DNA of 62,301 bases from Pseudomonadota bacterium. GTDB lineage: Bacteria > Desulfobacterota > Syntrophobacteria > Syntrophobacterales > Syntrophobacteraceae. The notes beneath the pieces are model-generated. The model ran no database searches. It was not told the origin of the DNA and worked only from the letters and a program-made list of their open reading frames with translations. The stretch is taken from the NCBI GenBank assembly GCA_023416335.1, contig JAEZHY010000022.1, positions 1 to 62,301 on the forward strand, read 5' to 3'. This document shows positions 26,410 through 34,452 of the stretch, one piece after another (within the stretch, counting starts at the first letter, position 1; each line of letters opens with the position of its first letter). The translations under genes and the position numbers were made by a program.

Positions 26410-27477
26410 ATGAGACATTCTTTTCGGAACAGGATTTTTTGTTTCCTGCTAACACCGGTTTTTATCCTGGCATTCGCCCAGATCGGGTTCTCGGCTAAAC
26501 CCACCGACAAGACCCCGGCCGAGGCATCGGATGCTAAAGCCAAGCCGGTCATTCGGGTGCAGGAACTCACTTACGACTTCGGCCAGATTCAGGAAGGGAC
26601 CGAGGTCAGCCATGACTACGTCGTCAAGAATGAAGGTAATACCGCGCTCAATATAGAGCGCGTCAAGGTTGGCTGAGGCTGCACCGTCGCCCATTTCGAT
26701 CGGGCGATCCCTCCCGGCGGCGAGGGAAAGATAACGTTGAAGGTGAACCTCAAAGGTTTTCAGGGTAAGGTATCCAAGCCTGCGACAATAGTCAGCAATG
26801 ATTCGCAGACTCCTGAGGTGACGGTTAAAATTGAAGGGACCGTCATTGCGCTGATTGACGTCAAACCTTCCTCGAACATGATTTTTCGCGGAATGGCCGA
26901 CCAACTGACGGAGTCGGCCGTGGATCTTACCGGTTCCGTGCCGTTCCACATTACGAACACCGAATCAAATCTGGGCGACAATGTCTCTTATAAAATGGAG
27001 ACCGTTGAGAATGGGAAGCACTACAAACTTTCCGTCTCCAATAAGCTCAAGAGAGGGAATTACGCCGGTTACATCAAGCTGGTAACCGACCTGCCCCAGA
27101 AGCCCGATATGCTGGTTCGCGTCAACGGCTACATCGAAGGTGAGATAGCCGTCAAACCCCAGACGGTACTGATCGGGAAGCTTAGTTCCAACCAGCCGGA
27201 ACGGATGGGCAAGATCGCCGTGACCAGTAACCGGAACAAGGCCTTCCAGATTACTCATCTGACCTATGATGAAAATGTCATGACCGTCGTCCAGCAACCG
27301 CTGGACAAAGAGGTGGGTTTTAGCCTGGAAATCACCCCCAAGCTCGAAAACGTTCCAGTCGGGTCGAGAAAGCAGGTCACGCTTTCGATTGAAACGGATG
27401 CGAGTCCGGGTGCAAAAGATGATGTGCAGATCCATCTTTTTAATTCCGCGGACCAGCCGGAAGCCGCCCCGAAATGA
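26410..27477 (+). CDS. DUF1573 family exported protein, probable selenoprotein (in-frame UGA)
   Basis: The reading frame runs from ATG 26410 to TGA 27475-27477 (355 aa), interrupted only by TGA 26674-26676. The N-terminus is a signal peptide (FLLTPVFILAFAQIGFSA). Residues ~45-140 match DUF1573: QELTYDFGQIQEGTEVSHDYVVKNEGN, then VKVG(UGA)GCTVAHFDRAIPPG. In this family the corresponding site is usually CGC, so the UGA takes the place of the first Cys and leaves U-G-C. The reading frame and family conservation continue undisturbed after it, which argues against a simple nonsense mutation. Potential hairpins lie immediately downstream. About 200 further residues form beta-rich repeats of unknown role. 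A sequencing error remains possible. Confidence 0.8.
26685..26723 (+). promoter_or_regulatory. Possible SECIS hairpin region
   Basis: Starting 10 bases after the in-frame UGA, TCGCCC (26687-26692) can pair with GGGCGA (26702-26707) around a 9-base loop. An alternative fold pairs CGTCGCC (26685-26691) with GGCGGCG near 26717-26723 and leaves an upper GATC/GATC stem with a GGGC loop. Bacterial SECIS elements are stem-loops in this position with a G early in the apical loop, which only the second fold offers. Folding energies were not computed. Confidence 0.45.
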
Positions 27478-27615
27478 TGCGTATTCCGGGGGAGTCCATG
27501 AGTTGCCCCATACAGTGTTGAATGTAGAGGTGCTGGATTGACTGATATTCTAATCGAGACGGAGTGATAGGGATAAGCTGCTACCGGAATAAGTGCTGTT
27601 CGCCTGATATCTGCT

Positions 27616-27637
27616 CTCCCCTGTGAGTACAGGGGAG
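27616..27637 (+). terminator. Perfect 9-bp hairpin, possible terminator
   Basis: CTCCCCTGT pairs perfectly with ACAGGGGAG around the loop GAGT, 139 bp after the DUF1573 stop. Only a short TTT follows, so intrinsic termination is uncertain. Confidence 0.45.
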
Positions 27638-27738
27638 GGTTTCAAAATACCCTGTTGACCTAATTCCAATTTGAATGCTCGATTGATATTTATGGCACAT
27701 ACGCAAGTTCACTTCTTACATTCAACAGGAGGAAAGCA

Positions 27739-28002
27739 GTGGGAAGGGGAACTCCAATCCGGTACATGGCCGTGGAAAGTTGCGATAAGGTCAAACGCAA
27801 CGTCTTTTGCAGAAATTACAGCGACTGCCTCGATCTGACGATTCGTAAGAAATGGCCCGGCTTTTCCTGTGAAAAATGCGACTCGTACGAACAGGAGATG
27901 CTCGAGGGCGATCAACTGGACGACGATTATGCGCGATGCATGGCGCTTGCTTTCTTCAGCGGCGCGGTCGAATTCGGTGGACGGAGCCGGATGTTCTCCT
28001 GA
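27739..28002 (+). CDS. Small cysteine-containing protein
   Basis: 87 aa from GTG 27739 with a strong GGAGG six bases upstream. The four central cysteines are arranged CRNYSDCLDL and FSCEKCDSY, which looks like a small zinc or Fe-S knuckle; a fifth Cys lies near position 15 and a sixth near 67. An acidic stretch follows (LEGDQLDDDYA). I recognise the pattern from small uncharacterised deltaproteobacterial proteins but know no function. It stands alone, 262 bp after the DUF1573 gene and before a long repeat region. Confidence 0.65.
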   Translation: MGRGTPIRYMAVESCDKVKRNVFCRNYSDCLDLTIRKKWPGFSCEKCDSYEQEMLEGDQLDDDYARCMALAFFSGAVEFGGRSRMFS

Positions 28003-28773
28003 CCGTGTGCTTGTGTGTTTCGAGTCATACGATCCACAGAATTCATTCCTGAAATTCTCTTTCATTTCCTGAACTCATCATTATTTGATTTTTCGGGCGG
28101 CAACGGCCGCCCACTGAAAATGACTCTCCCGGGGGAGTCCAAGTCCCTGGAGTTTGCGGACAGGTTTGCGGCAATGTTATTGCTTTAAGGAAATACGCCG
28201 CTGGTTCCCAAGGTCCGGGGGCTGTTGCCCAAAGCCTCGCGGTAGCTTCAGATTGCGTACCGGATAAAGATTCCGTCATTCCGGCCCTTCTCTTCGATCA
28301 GGACAAGTTCACACCGGAATCCAGGTTTTGGGGCGGATTAATAGTGAATTCAATCCTTAAAAACCCTGGGTCCCGGCTTAAAAGCACTGCCGGGATGACG
28401 GGTTGGGAGGCTTGGTCGCAAAATACCCGCTAAGAAGCTTCATTTCCATTTGGGCAACAGCCCCTCCACCTTGGCAACCCCGCCCCGGCAGGCCGGATAG
28501 TATCCGGTATTTGCTGTGCCGCATTTCCTCCGGATTGAATTTTCATCTTCGTTCAAACCGCTTCCGGGATGTGGCGCCCCGCTGGATCCCGGCTCAAAAA
28601 CTGTGACGGAAATGAGAGACCATCCCGATAAAAGCATGCCGACAGCCTTCATTATAATTGGCAACATCCCCCTTTTTTGTGCGAACCGTTCGCACCTCTC
28701 ACCCAACGAATTCCGCCATCTCTGGACTCGTCCCCCATAATCCCGCCATTCCCTCGAAACCAGACTTTTAATG

Positions 28774-28825
28774 CGCCATTATGGCGTGATTATGTGATTA
28801 ATGGCGGAATTGCGGCGTGATTATG
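28774..28825. repeat. Palindrome with direct repeats, operator-like
   Basis: CGCCATTATGGCG (28774-28786) is a perfect odd-length palindrome. GGCGTGATTATG occurs at 28783-28794 and again at 28814-28825. The layout resembles a multi-site operator, but no regulator is adjacent. Confidence 0.4.
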
Positions 28826-28962
28826 AGTGATTTAATTTAGGGATAACTATTATGGAAAGTAGCACAACTTGCGGAAAACAAAGATGTAATTAGATTAAAC
28901 CCGTGTTTGGCATCAAAGTTGCTTTTACTTCATGCCGAATACAAACTCTTTCCTCCTCAGAG

Positions 28963-28999
28963 CCGATCGGTCTGCCCCACCGAGTCGGCTTTTTCTTTT
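28963..28999 (+). terminator. Terminator-like hairpin without an upstream gene
   Basis: GCCGATCGGT pairs with ACCGAGTCGGC (one bulged base) around a CTGCCCC loop and is followed by TTTTTCTTTT. The nearest upstream gene ends almost 1 kb earlier, so it may end a small RNA transcribed from ~28850-28950. Confidence 0.5.
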
Positions 29000-29145
29000 C
29001 CTGTTTGATTCTTTTGTTCCTCATGCCGACGACGCCTCCCTTGGGAGAGTTGCACCGACGCTATGTATTCCTATTTAGAAAGGTAGTGGAAATCTGTTAT
29101 AAATCTTTGTATTATTGAGCTATTTACAGATCGGGAGACAGGGTC

Positions 29146-29607
29146 GTGAACAAAGAAGAACGAATGCGGATTGAAGCGAGCAAGGCGTGGGCCGAACTCG
29201 ACAGCCTCATTATGCGAATGAGAGTCGAAGAAAACTCCGCCCACATGGAACTGGAAGAGTTGAGCAATAAGCTTCCCGGCGTGCTGGTCGAATGGGCGAA
29301 GGGTACTGTCTCCAGAAAGGAAGTGAATGCAATCAAAGCCCGGATGTCCGAACTCCGGGATCTAATCGGCGATATGCCGGTCATTCTGAGAGAGCTGGAG
29401 CACGAAAAGCGCCGCCGCTGCTTCAGGCCTCTTCAGGACGCGTGCGTACTCTCCAAGGAACGTGAAAAGTATAACTCCCTGAAAGAAATGATTTTCGAAA
29501 GCTACGAGCCCTCCCTGGTTGAAGATTTGCGGCGATGTGCCAAGGACATCGGCGAAGAGGAAGACTGCGAGCAGTTCCTGTCGTGCATTGCAGGCAGTGA
29601 GAGCTGA
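29146..29607 (+). CDS. Helical coiled-coil protein of unknown function
   Basis: 153 aa from GTG 29146, preceded by GGGAGACAGGG. The protein is highly charged, rich in Glu, Arg and Lys, and predicted to be almost entirely helical, with heptad-like spacing in residues ~5-50 (ASKAWAELDSLIMRMRVEEN) and ~62-110. Four cysteines are scattered in the C-terminal half. No known domain is recognised and neighbours give no hint; it follows a long repeat region and precedes a SagB-type gene by ~280 bp. Confidence 0.6.
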   Translation: MNKEERMRIEASKAWAELDSLIMRMRVEENSAHMELEELSNKLPGVLVEWAKGTVSRKEVNAIKARMSELRDLIGDMPVILRELEHEKRRRCFRPLQDACVLSKEREKYNSLKEMIFESYEPSLVEDLRRCAKDIGEEEDCEQFLSCIAGSES

Positions 29608-29888
29608 GGCGGGTGAGAGAGCCCGCTTTCTTTCTCGCGCTCACGCGCCGTTTGACGGCAGCATCATAGTCAGATCTTCGAGCACCTTCCTTTAAAGAAC
29701 CCTCCCGGTAAACTTTCGGTACACTTTACTTTAAAGCCTTCTCAGTATACGAAATGAGTTATCCCGATCCCATTGGGATGAAAGGGAATTCACTTCGGTT
29801 CCCTTCTCTGGCTAAAAGCAGTACCCAGTCATAAGTTCGGTTCTTGAATCCAGGTATTTCCCGATCCCTTTCGGAACGGAGGATCGAC

Positions 29889-30482
29889 ATGGTGGAAATC
29901 AAACTGCAGCGGCCGGACCTGGGGGGTGGCGTATCCCTCGAAAAGGCCCTGGCTGCCCGAAGGTCGGTGAGGACTTTCAAAGGGAATCTCCTCGACATGC
30001 GCACGGTGTTCCTGATCCTGTGGGCGGCCCAGGGATCGAACCGGTCGTCCGGATTCCGGACGTGTCCTTCGGCTGGTGCGCTTTACCCGCTCGAAACACT
30101 TCTCGTTGCCGGAAACGTTGAAGGCCTTGCGGCCGGCGTCTACCGGTATATTCCCGTACGGCACGAAATACGGCAAACACTGGAAAAGGACATCCGGCGC
30201 GAGCTGGCCGAAGCTGCCCTGGGGCAGTCAATGGTCGCACGCGCTCCGATCGTGATTGCAATCACAGCCGTCTATGATCGCACCACGCGGAAGTACGGCG
30301 AGAGGGGGAGACGGTATGTCCATATGGAGTCGGGACATGCCGCTCAAAACGTCCACCTGGAAGCCGTATCGCTCAACCTTGGTACCGTCGTGGTAGGGGC
30401 ATTTGAAGACGATCGGGTTAAAGCACTCCTCGGCCTGGAGCGGGATGAACATCCGCTTATTCTGATGCCCGTCGGAGATTAG
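29889..30482 (+). CDS. SagB-type nitroreductase-fold oxidoreductase
   Basis: 197 aa from ATG 29889, chosen for the GGAGG seven bases upstream and the family start VSLEKALAARRSVRTF. Further features: LLDMRTVFLILWAAQGSNR, CPSAGALYPLETLLVAG, GVYRYIPVRHEIRQTL, and HAAQNVHLEAVSLNLGTVVVGAF. The SAGALYP segment and AAQNVxLEA helix form the FMN site in SagB/ThcOx-like dehydrogenases. No signal peptide is present, unlike the paralogue at 9470. No thiazole/oxazole peptide, cyclodehydratase or YcaO gene is nearby, so a role in peptide modification is not supported. Confidence 0.88.
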   Translation: MVEIKLQRPDLGGGVSLEKALAARRSVRTFKGNLLDMRTVFLILWAAQGSNRSSGFRTCPSAGALYPLETLLVAGNVEGLAAGVYRYIPVRHEIRQTLEKDIRRELAEAALGQSMVARAPIVIAITAVYDRTTRKYGERGRRYVHMESGHAAQNVHLEAVSLNLGTVVVGAFEDDRVKALLGLERDEHPLILMPVGD

Positions 30483-30523
30483 AGAGTGGAAGCAAGGCGG
30501 GCCGGCGTTGTCGGGAGTATCCG

Positions 30524-31210
30524 TTACCGGTGCTCTACGACAAAGGTTTCCGAATAGATATTATTGTAGGCGACCTCTTTTGCCAGCGTGGATATGTCCG
30601 TTGGATCGGATCCGGTCGCCCGCTCGAATCCTCGATGCACTACATCGTTTCCGGCTAGAATTTCACCCTTTTCCGAGGACGCGAGATACTGTTCCCTGAT
30701 CCCATTGATTTCAGCCAGCATCTGTTCCGATAGTTCCCGCTTCTTGCCGGGCTCCGCCGATACATACTTCTCATATGTGTATTCGATATCGAGCAGGCGC
30801 TGGTCCGAGGCGATCAGATTAAATGTTTCACGTCCTGTCTTGCCGTCGAGCTGAAACCATGCATCCCCTTTAGGCACGAAGTACTTTCGCGCGGTCTGGT
30901 AGTCGGCCTCGAATTGCTTCACGGCATAAGGGAAGAGCATTGTCACTTCGCCCTGGGAATTGCTGTGGACCAGGTAAACAAAGCATTTCTTTTTGAGTTC
31001 GACCATGAACTTGAGCTTGTCGCCCGACGACAGAATCGTGTTTGCGGATACGGGGACGACTTTTGCGGGAGCCGCGGTGCCCCGAATAGCCCCGAAAGCC
31101 CAGCGGAATTTGATTTCCGGTTTGTCTTTGTTGGGCGATTGTGCGGCCGCGGAAAGCGAGCCGAAAAGAATTAAAGCCAGTAAGGCAATCAGGATACCGG
31201 AAACTTTCAT
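30524..31210 (-). CDS. Exported DUF4384-like protein
   Basis: A 228-aa protein with a signal peptide (ILIALLALILFGSLSAAA). The mature region reads ILSSGDKLKFMVELKKKCFVYLVHSNSQGEVTMLFPYAVKQF and YFVPKGDAWFQLDGKTGRETFNLIAS, which match DUF4384, a beta-sandwich domain found in envelope proteins often linked to kinases or secretion. A helical C-terminal tail (~150-228) follows. Function unknown. It is convergent with the SagB-type gene (41 bp between stops) and divergent from the H-box protein gene, with ~200 bp for promoters. Confidence 0.75.
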   Translation of the reverse strand: MKVSGILIALLALILFGSLSAAAQSPNKDKPEIKFRWAFGAIRGTAAPAKVVPVSANTILSSGDKLKFMVELKKKCFVYLVHSNSQGEVTMLFPYAVKQFEADYQTARKYFVPKGDAWFQLDGKTGRETFNLIASDQRLLDIEYTYEKYVSAEPGKKRELSEQMLAEINGIREQYLASSEKGEILAGNDVVHRGFERATGSDPTDISTLAKEVAYNNIYSETFVVEHR

Positions 31211-31410
31211 TTTAGTCCCTTCCTGGTGGAGTCTTATTCACGGATCGGCGGATTCTACTCCTTTGCCGCCTCAATGGCAAATCATCAGTAACTCCTGCCG
31301 GTTATGTTCGATCTTCCCGACGTTGCAGGGGAAAAAGGATATTGACCGGTTGCAGGTTTCGGGATAAAAGATTTCCATGGGTTGCTGGAGGGAACAGACA
31401 GGGGCAGTAC

Positions 31411-32760
31411 ATGATCATCACCGATGATATCCTTGAGCGTGCCTGCAAGGATATGATTGAAACCATTCTGCTTTGCCTCCGTGAGGCAACCAAGGGAACG
31501 GTCTACAAGATCGGTCCCATGCCGAAGCTTCAGACTGTTCGCGTGACAACCGGCGTTCGTGACGAAGTGACGGGCGAAATTCTGTGGGGCCTCCCCGAAC
31601 CTTCCGATTACAACTACCCCGGAAAATGCTGGGACCATTACAAAGATCGGCCCGGGCGCGTGCTCGAAGCGATGGCCTGGTGTGTCGAGAGGGGCAAGAG
31701 CTGGACTGCCGACGACCCCGACCGGGACGTCCGGAGTGTCCGTAAGCAGCTCAGCGACGAAGTCGAAGACTACCACCACATGGAACCCGTACTGATCAGG
31801 AAATCCTATCTGTACGGAGACCAGGTCAATCTTCTCGAATACCCGACCGACGCCGATGGCAAACAGATCTGGAGAGACTGCGAATATGTGGTGGTTGCGG
31901 TCATAAAGATCCATTTCAAAACGGGCACCATCAAGCGGGGCGATTACTCCACCAAGATCATCAAGAAGCTTTCCCGCACTCTGGGAACGGAACTTCTCTC
32001 TCTTCACATTCGCGGGACCCTCTCCGAGGCACAGAAGGAGCTTGCACGGCAGCGCCTGCAGAGCTGCAATGTTCTGGCGCATGAACTGAGGAACACCCTT
32101 ATCAAGCTCGGATTTATCTTTTCGGCAATCAACGCGGAAATCAGCTTCTTGCGGGAGCAGTGGGAATCGCAGATTTCACAGGCGTTTCCCGATATCGAGT
32201 GCAAGCGCACCATCCTGGACCGCCTGACGGAACTGGTCCAGTGCAACTTGCCGGACTGCAACAAAACGGAAAAACTGGTACAGGTCTGTCAAGCCCTCAT
32301 GGCGGAGCAGCAGGAACTTGCCAATCTGCCCCTGATGCCCGGCCTGGGTGAAAAATGGGTGGACAACAAGATCCGGCCCAAGTGGAACAAGCTCTTTATG
32401 GAGACCAATGCCTGGGATGACTGCCGTGAAGAGATCCAGTCGCTTCTCGCAAAGCTCCAGGGCGCAATGTGGCTGGGAACTGACGAAGACCTGGCCAAAC
32501 GAATCGACCATCTGCCCGAGGATCTGAAGACGGTCTGGCCGAAGCTGGCCTATCTCGACTTCACGGCCGACAAGATTGTCATGCTGGAGCAGATATTGAA
32601 GTTTCTGGACCACCCCGCACTGAGAATTCCCCACAAGCAGCAGACGAAGAAAGTCCTTACGTCGCTGAAGGCGCTGGTCGAAATGATCCCCGAGGTAGAG
32701 GAGAGGACCAACCGCATCATTCTTTCCCTCAAAAACGGCGGCGCGTTCGATCTGAATTAA
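31411..32760 (+). CDS. Unknown protein with a histidine-kinase-like H-box
   Basis: 449 aa from ATG 31411, with GGGG six bases upstream. Residues ~1-180 are mixed alpha/beta and not recognised (VTGEILWGLPEPSDYNYPGKCW). At ~210-245 NVLAHELRNTLIKLGFIF resembles the HisKA H-box consensus AHELRNPL, followed by a long second helix as in a dimerisation domain. No HATPase motifs (DNG or GxGLGL) follow; instead the C-terminal ~200 residues are helical (LMPGLGEKWVDNKIRPKWNKLF). It could be a phosphotransfer or scaffold protein derived from a kinase. Neighbours give no help. The resemblance is short, so functional weight is limited. Confidence 0.6.
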   Translation: MIITDDILERACKDMIETILLCLREATKGTVYKIGPMPKLQTVRVTTGVRDEVTGEILWGLPEPSDYNYPGKCWDHYKDRPGRVLEAMAWCVERGKSWTADDPDRDVRSVRKQLSDEVEDYHHMEPVLIRKSYLYGDQVNLLEYPTDADGKQIWRDCEYVVVAVIKIHFKTGTIKRGDYSTKIIKKLSRTLGTELLSLHIRGTLSEAQKELARQRLQSCNVLAHELRNTLIKLGFIFSAINAEISFLREQWESQISQAFPDIECKRTILDRLTELVQCNLPDCNKTEKLVQVCQALMAEQQELANLPLMPGLGEKWVDNKIRPKWNKLFMETNAWDDCREEIQSLLAKLQGAMWLGTDEDLAKRIDHLPEDLKTVWPKLAYLDFTADKIVMLEQILKFLDHPALRIPHKQQTKKVLTSLKALVEMIPEVEERTNRIILSLKNGGAFDLN

Positions 32761-33096
32761 TTGCCTTCAAACCCTAGTGTTTCCAACTCTGTTTTTCCCG
32801 AGAATTCATACTGTAGCTTTAAGCCCTTAAGCACCCACCGATGGGCTCCCCGCGTACGTCATTCCGGCGGTGTCTTTGAGCCGGAATCCAGAGGTGCCGC
32901 CGTGTATCCAAAGTCCGGTTTGAACGAGGATGAAAGTTCGCTCTCAAGGGAAAGCCTGCTTAAAAATAGAACGGCAGCCGTGTAGGGTGGGCACCCTGTT
33001 TTTGGGGTGCCCACCGCCCTGCCATCCCGATGAGTTCCGATCAGAGGGGATGGAAGGTGGGCCCACGATAAAGCCTTGTGCCCACCCTACGCGGGC
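32761..33096. repeat. Intergenic region with two palindromic repeats
   Basis: No gene. Bases ~32857-32895 carry the CATTCCGGCGGTGTCTTTGA / GCCGGAATCCAG hairpin repeat, and ~32972-33112 a CCCACC palindrome with GTAGGGTGGGCACC at the left and GTGCCCACCCTAC at the right. The latter runs into the coding end of the next minus-strand gene. Confidence 0.8.
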
Positions 33097-34452
33097 TCAC
33101 CGCTCACCGATTCTCTTCCCCATCTCCCTCGCTTCCGCCAGTATCCCTGCCTCATCCACCGAAAGCACCTTCCCGCCGCTCACGACCTGCTTTCCGTCCA
33201 CCCAAACGAAGGCAACATCGCTTCCGCGTGCCGAATAAACCAGGTGCGAGACCGGATCGTAGAGCGGTATGAGATGCGGCTGGTTGAGATCGATAGCAAT
33301 GAGGTCCGCCTTTTTGCCGGCTTCCAGGCTTCCGATTTCCGATCCGAGCCCAAGGGCGTATGCGCCCTCACGGGTAGCCGCGGCGAGGACCTGCCCGGCC
33401 GGAAAGGCGAGGGGATCGTCCAGGAAAACTTTATGCAGCTTGGCCGCCGTGTCCATCTCCGAGAACAGGTCGAGGTTGTTGTTGCTCGCGCATCCGTCCG
33501 TGCCGAGGCCGACTCTCACTCCCGCCGACAACAGGGCGGAAATGGGTGCCACCCCGGATGCCAGTTTCATATTGCTTTCCGGACAATTCGAAACGGAGGC
33601 GCCGGTTCTTGCAAGAATTCGGATTTCATCATCGTTGACCCATGTCCCGTGAGCACAGAGCGTCAATTCATCGAGCACGCCGAGCGACTGGAGGTGCATC
33701 CCCGGCCGCTGCCTGTAGCGTTTTCTGATTTCTTCCACCTCCGCGAAGGTCTCCGAAAGATGGGTCTGGAACAGGATGCCCTTCTCCCGGCAGAGTCGCT
33801 TGATGCTCTTTAGAGTATTGGGCCCGCAGGTATAGGGCGCGTGACAGAACAGGGACGGGCGGATGCAATCGTTTTCGGGAAAGTCGGCGAGAAATTCTTT
33901 TGCCGTGGCCATGAATTGCCTGGGGTCGGGCTGGTCGGGGGAGGGGAAGTCGAGTATGCCCTGGCCGAGCACGGCCCGAATCCCGCAATCTATTGCCGCC
34001 CGCGCCGCGGAATTCTCGAAGAAATAGCCGTCGCAAAAGCAGGTCGTGCCGCTTTTGAGCATCTCGATTGCGGCAAGCATAGTGCCGAGGTAGACGGTTT
34101 CGGGATTGATGAAGGTGCCTTCCGCCGGAAAGATGACCTGTTCCAGCCATTCCTTGAGGGGAAGATCATCCCCGATGCCCCGGAAAAGGCTCATTGCGGC
34201 ATGTGTGTGCGTGTTCACCAGACCCGGCATGAGGAGGTATCCCGCAAGGTCGAACTGATTTTTTCCCCTGAAGGATTTCTTCACCTCATCGGACGCTCCG
34301 ACGGCAACCAGGCGGTTCCCCTCGATTGCAACCGCTCCCGACTCGTACCGGGTCATACGGGAATCGCAGGTCACGAGCCAGTCGGCGTTAAAAAGGATCC
34401 AATCGACTTCTCTGACCGGTTCATCGGGCGCTTTTTGCAAATTCCCTGACAT
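33097..34452 (-). CDS. Amidohydrolase (MtaD/SsnA/Atz-Trz family), copy 2
   Basis: 451 aa, of typical length for methylthioadenosine/S-adenosylhomocysteine deaminase-type amidohydrolases. Metal and active-site motifs are intact: NTHTHAAMSLFRG, FCHAPYTCGP, QTHLSETFAEV, CAHGTWVND and GTDGCASNNNLDLF. It should hydrolytically deaminate an adenosine-type or similar substrate; the exact one cannot be told. It overlaps the upstream paralogue by 32 bp, so the pair is translationally coupled. The start has GGAGG ~12 bases upstream. The last residues (GER and stop) are written by a GGTGAGC repeat unit belonging to an intergenic palindrome. Confidence 0.9.
   Translation of the reverse strand: MSGNLQKAPDEPVREVDWILFNADWLVTCDSRMTRYESGAVAIEGNRLVAVGASDEVKKSFRGKNQFDLAGYLLMPGLVNTHTHAAMSLFRGIGDDLPLKEWLEQVIFPAEGTFINPETVYLGTMLAAIEMLKSGTTCFCDGYFFENSAARAAIDCGIRAVLGQGILDFPSPDQPDPRQFMATAKEFLADFPENDCIRPSLFCHAPYTCGPNTLKSIKRLCREKGILFQTHLSETFAEVEEIRKRYRQRPGMHLQSLGVLDELTLCAHGTWVNDDEIRILARTGASVSNCPESNMKLASGVAPISALLSAGVRVGLGTDGCASNNNLDLFSEMDTAAKLHKVFLDDPLAFPAGQVLAAATREGAYALGLGSEIGSLEAGKKADLIAIDLNQPHLIPLYDPVSHLVYSARGSDVAFVWVDGKQVVSGGKVLSVDEAGILAEAREMGKRIGER

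Larger units (their letters stand above)
28003..29145. repeat. Long intergenic region with mosaic repeats
   Basis: 1143 bases with no supported gene. Bases ~28168-28212 match the left part of the element at 60924-61066 (TTGCTTTAAGGAAATACGCC), and ~28468-28515 match its middle (CCGCCCCGGCAGGCCGGATA), as if one copy had been split. Palindromes with GGATCCCGGCTCAAAAAC or CCCGGCTTAAAAGC lie at ~28315-28400 and ~28575-28610, and CATTTGGGCAACAGCCCC at ~28446-28463. A palindrome and a terminator-like hairpin follow, listed separately. Confidence 0.7.

Noticed and set aside
28963..28999. Resemblance of the hairpin to a Cas9 tracrRNA 3' end (ACCGAGTCGGC plus T-run)
   Set aside because: No cas genes, CRISPR repeats or anti-repeat are in the window; the similarity is limited to one terminator hairpin.
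29889..30482. Thiazole/oxazole peptide biosynthesis locus suggested by the SagB-type gene
   Set aside because: No YcaO, E1-like cyclodehydratase, precursor peptide or exporter gene is nearby.
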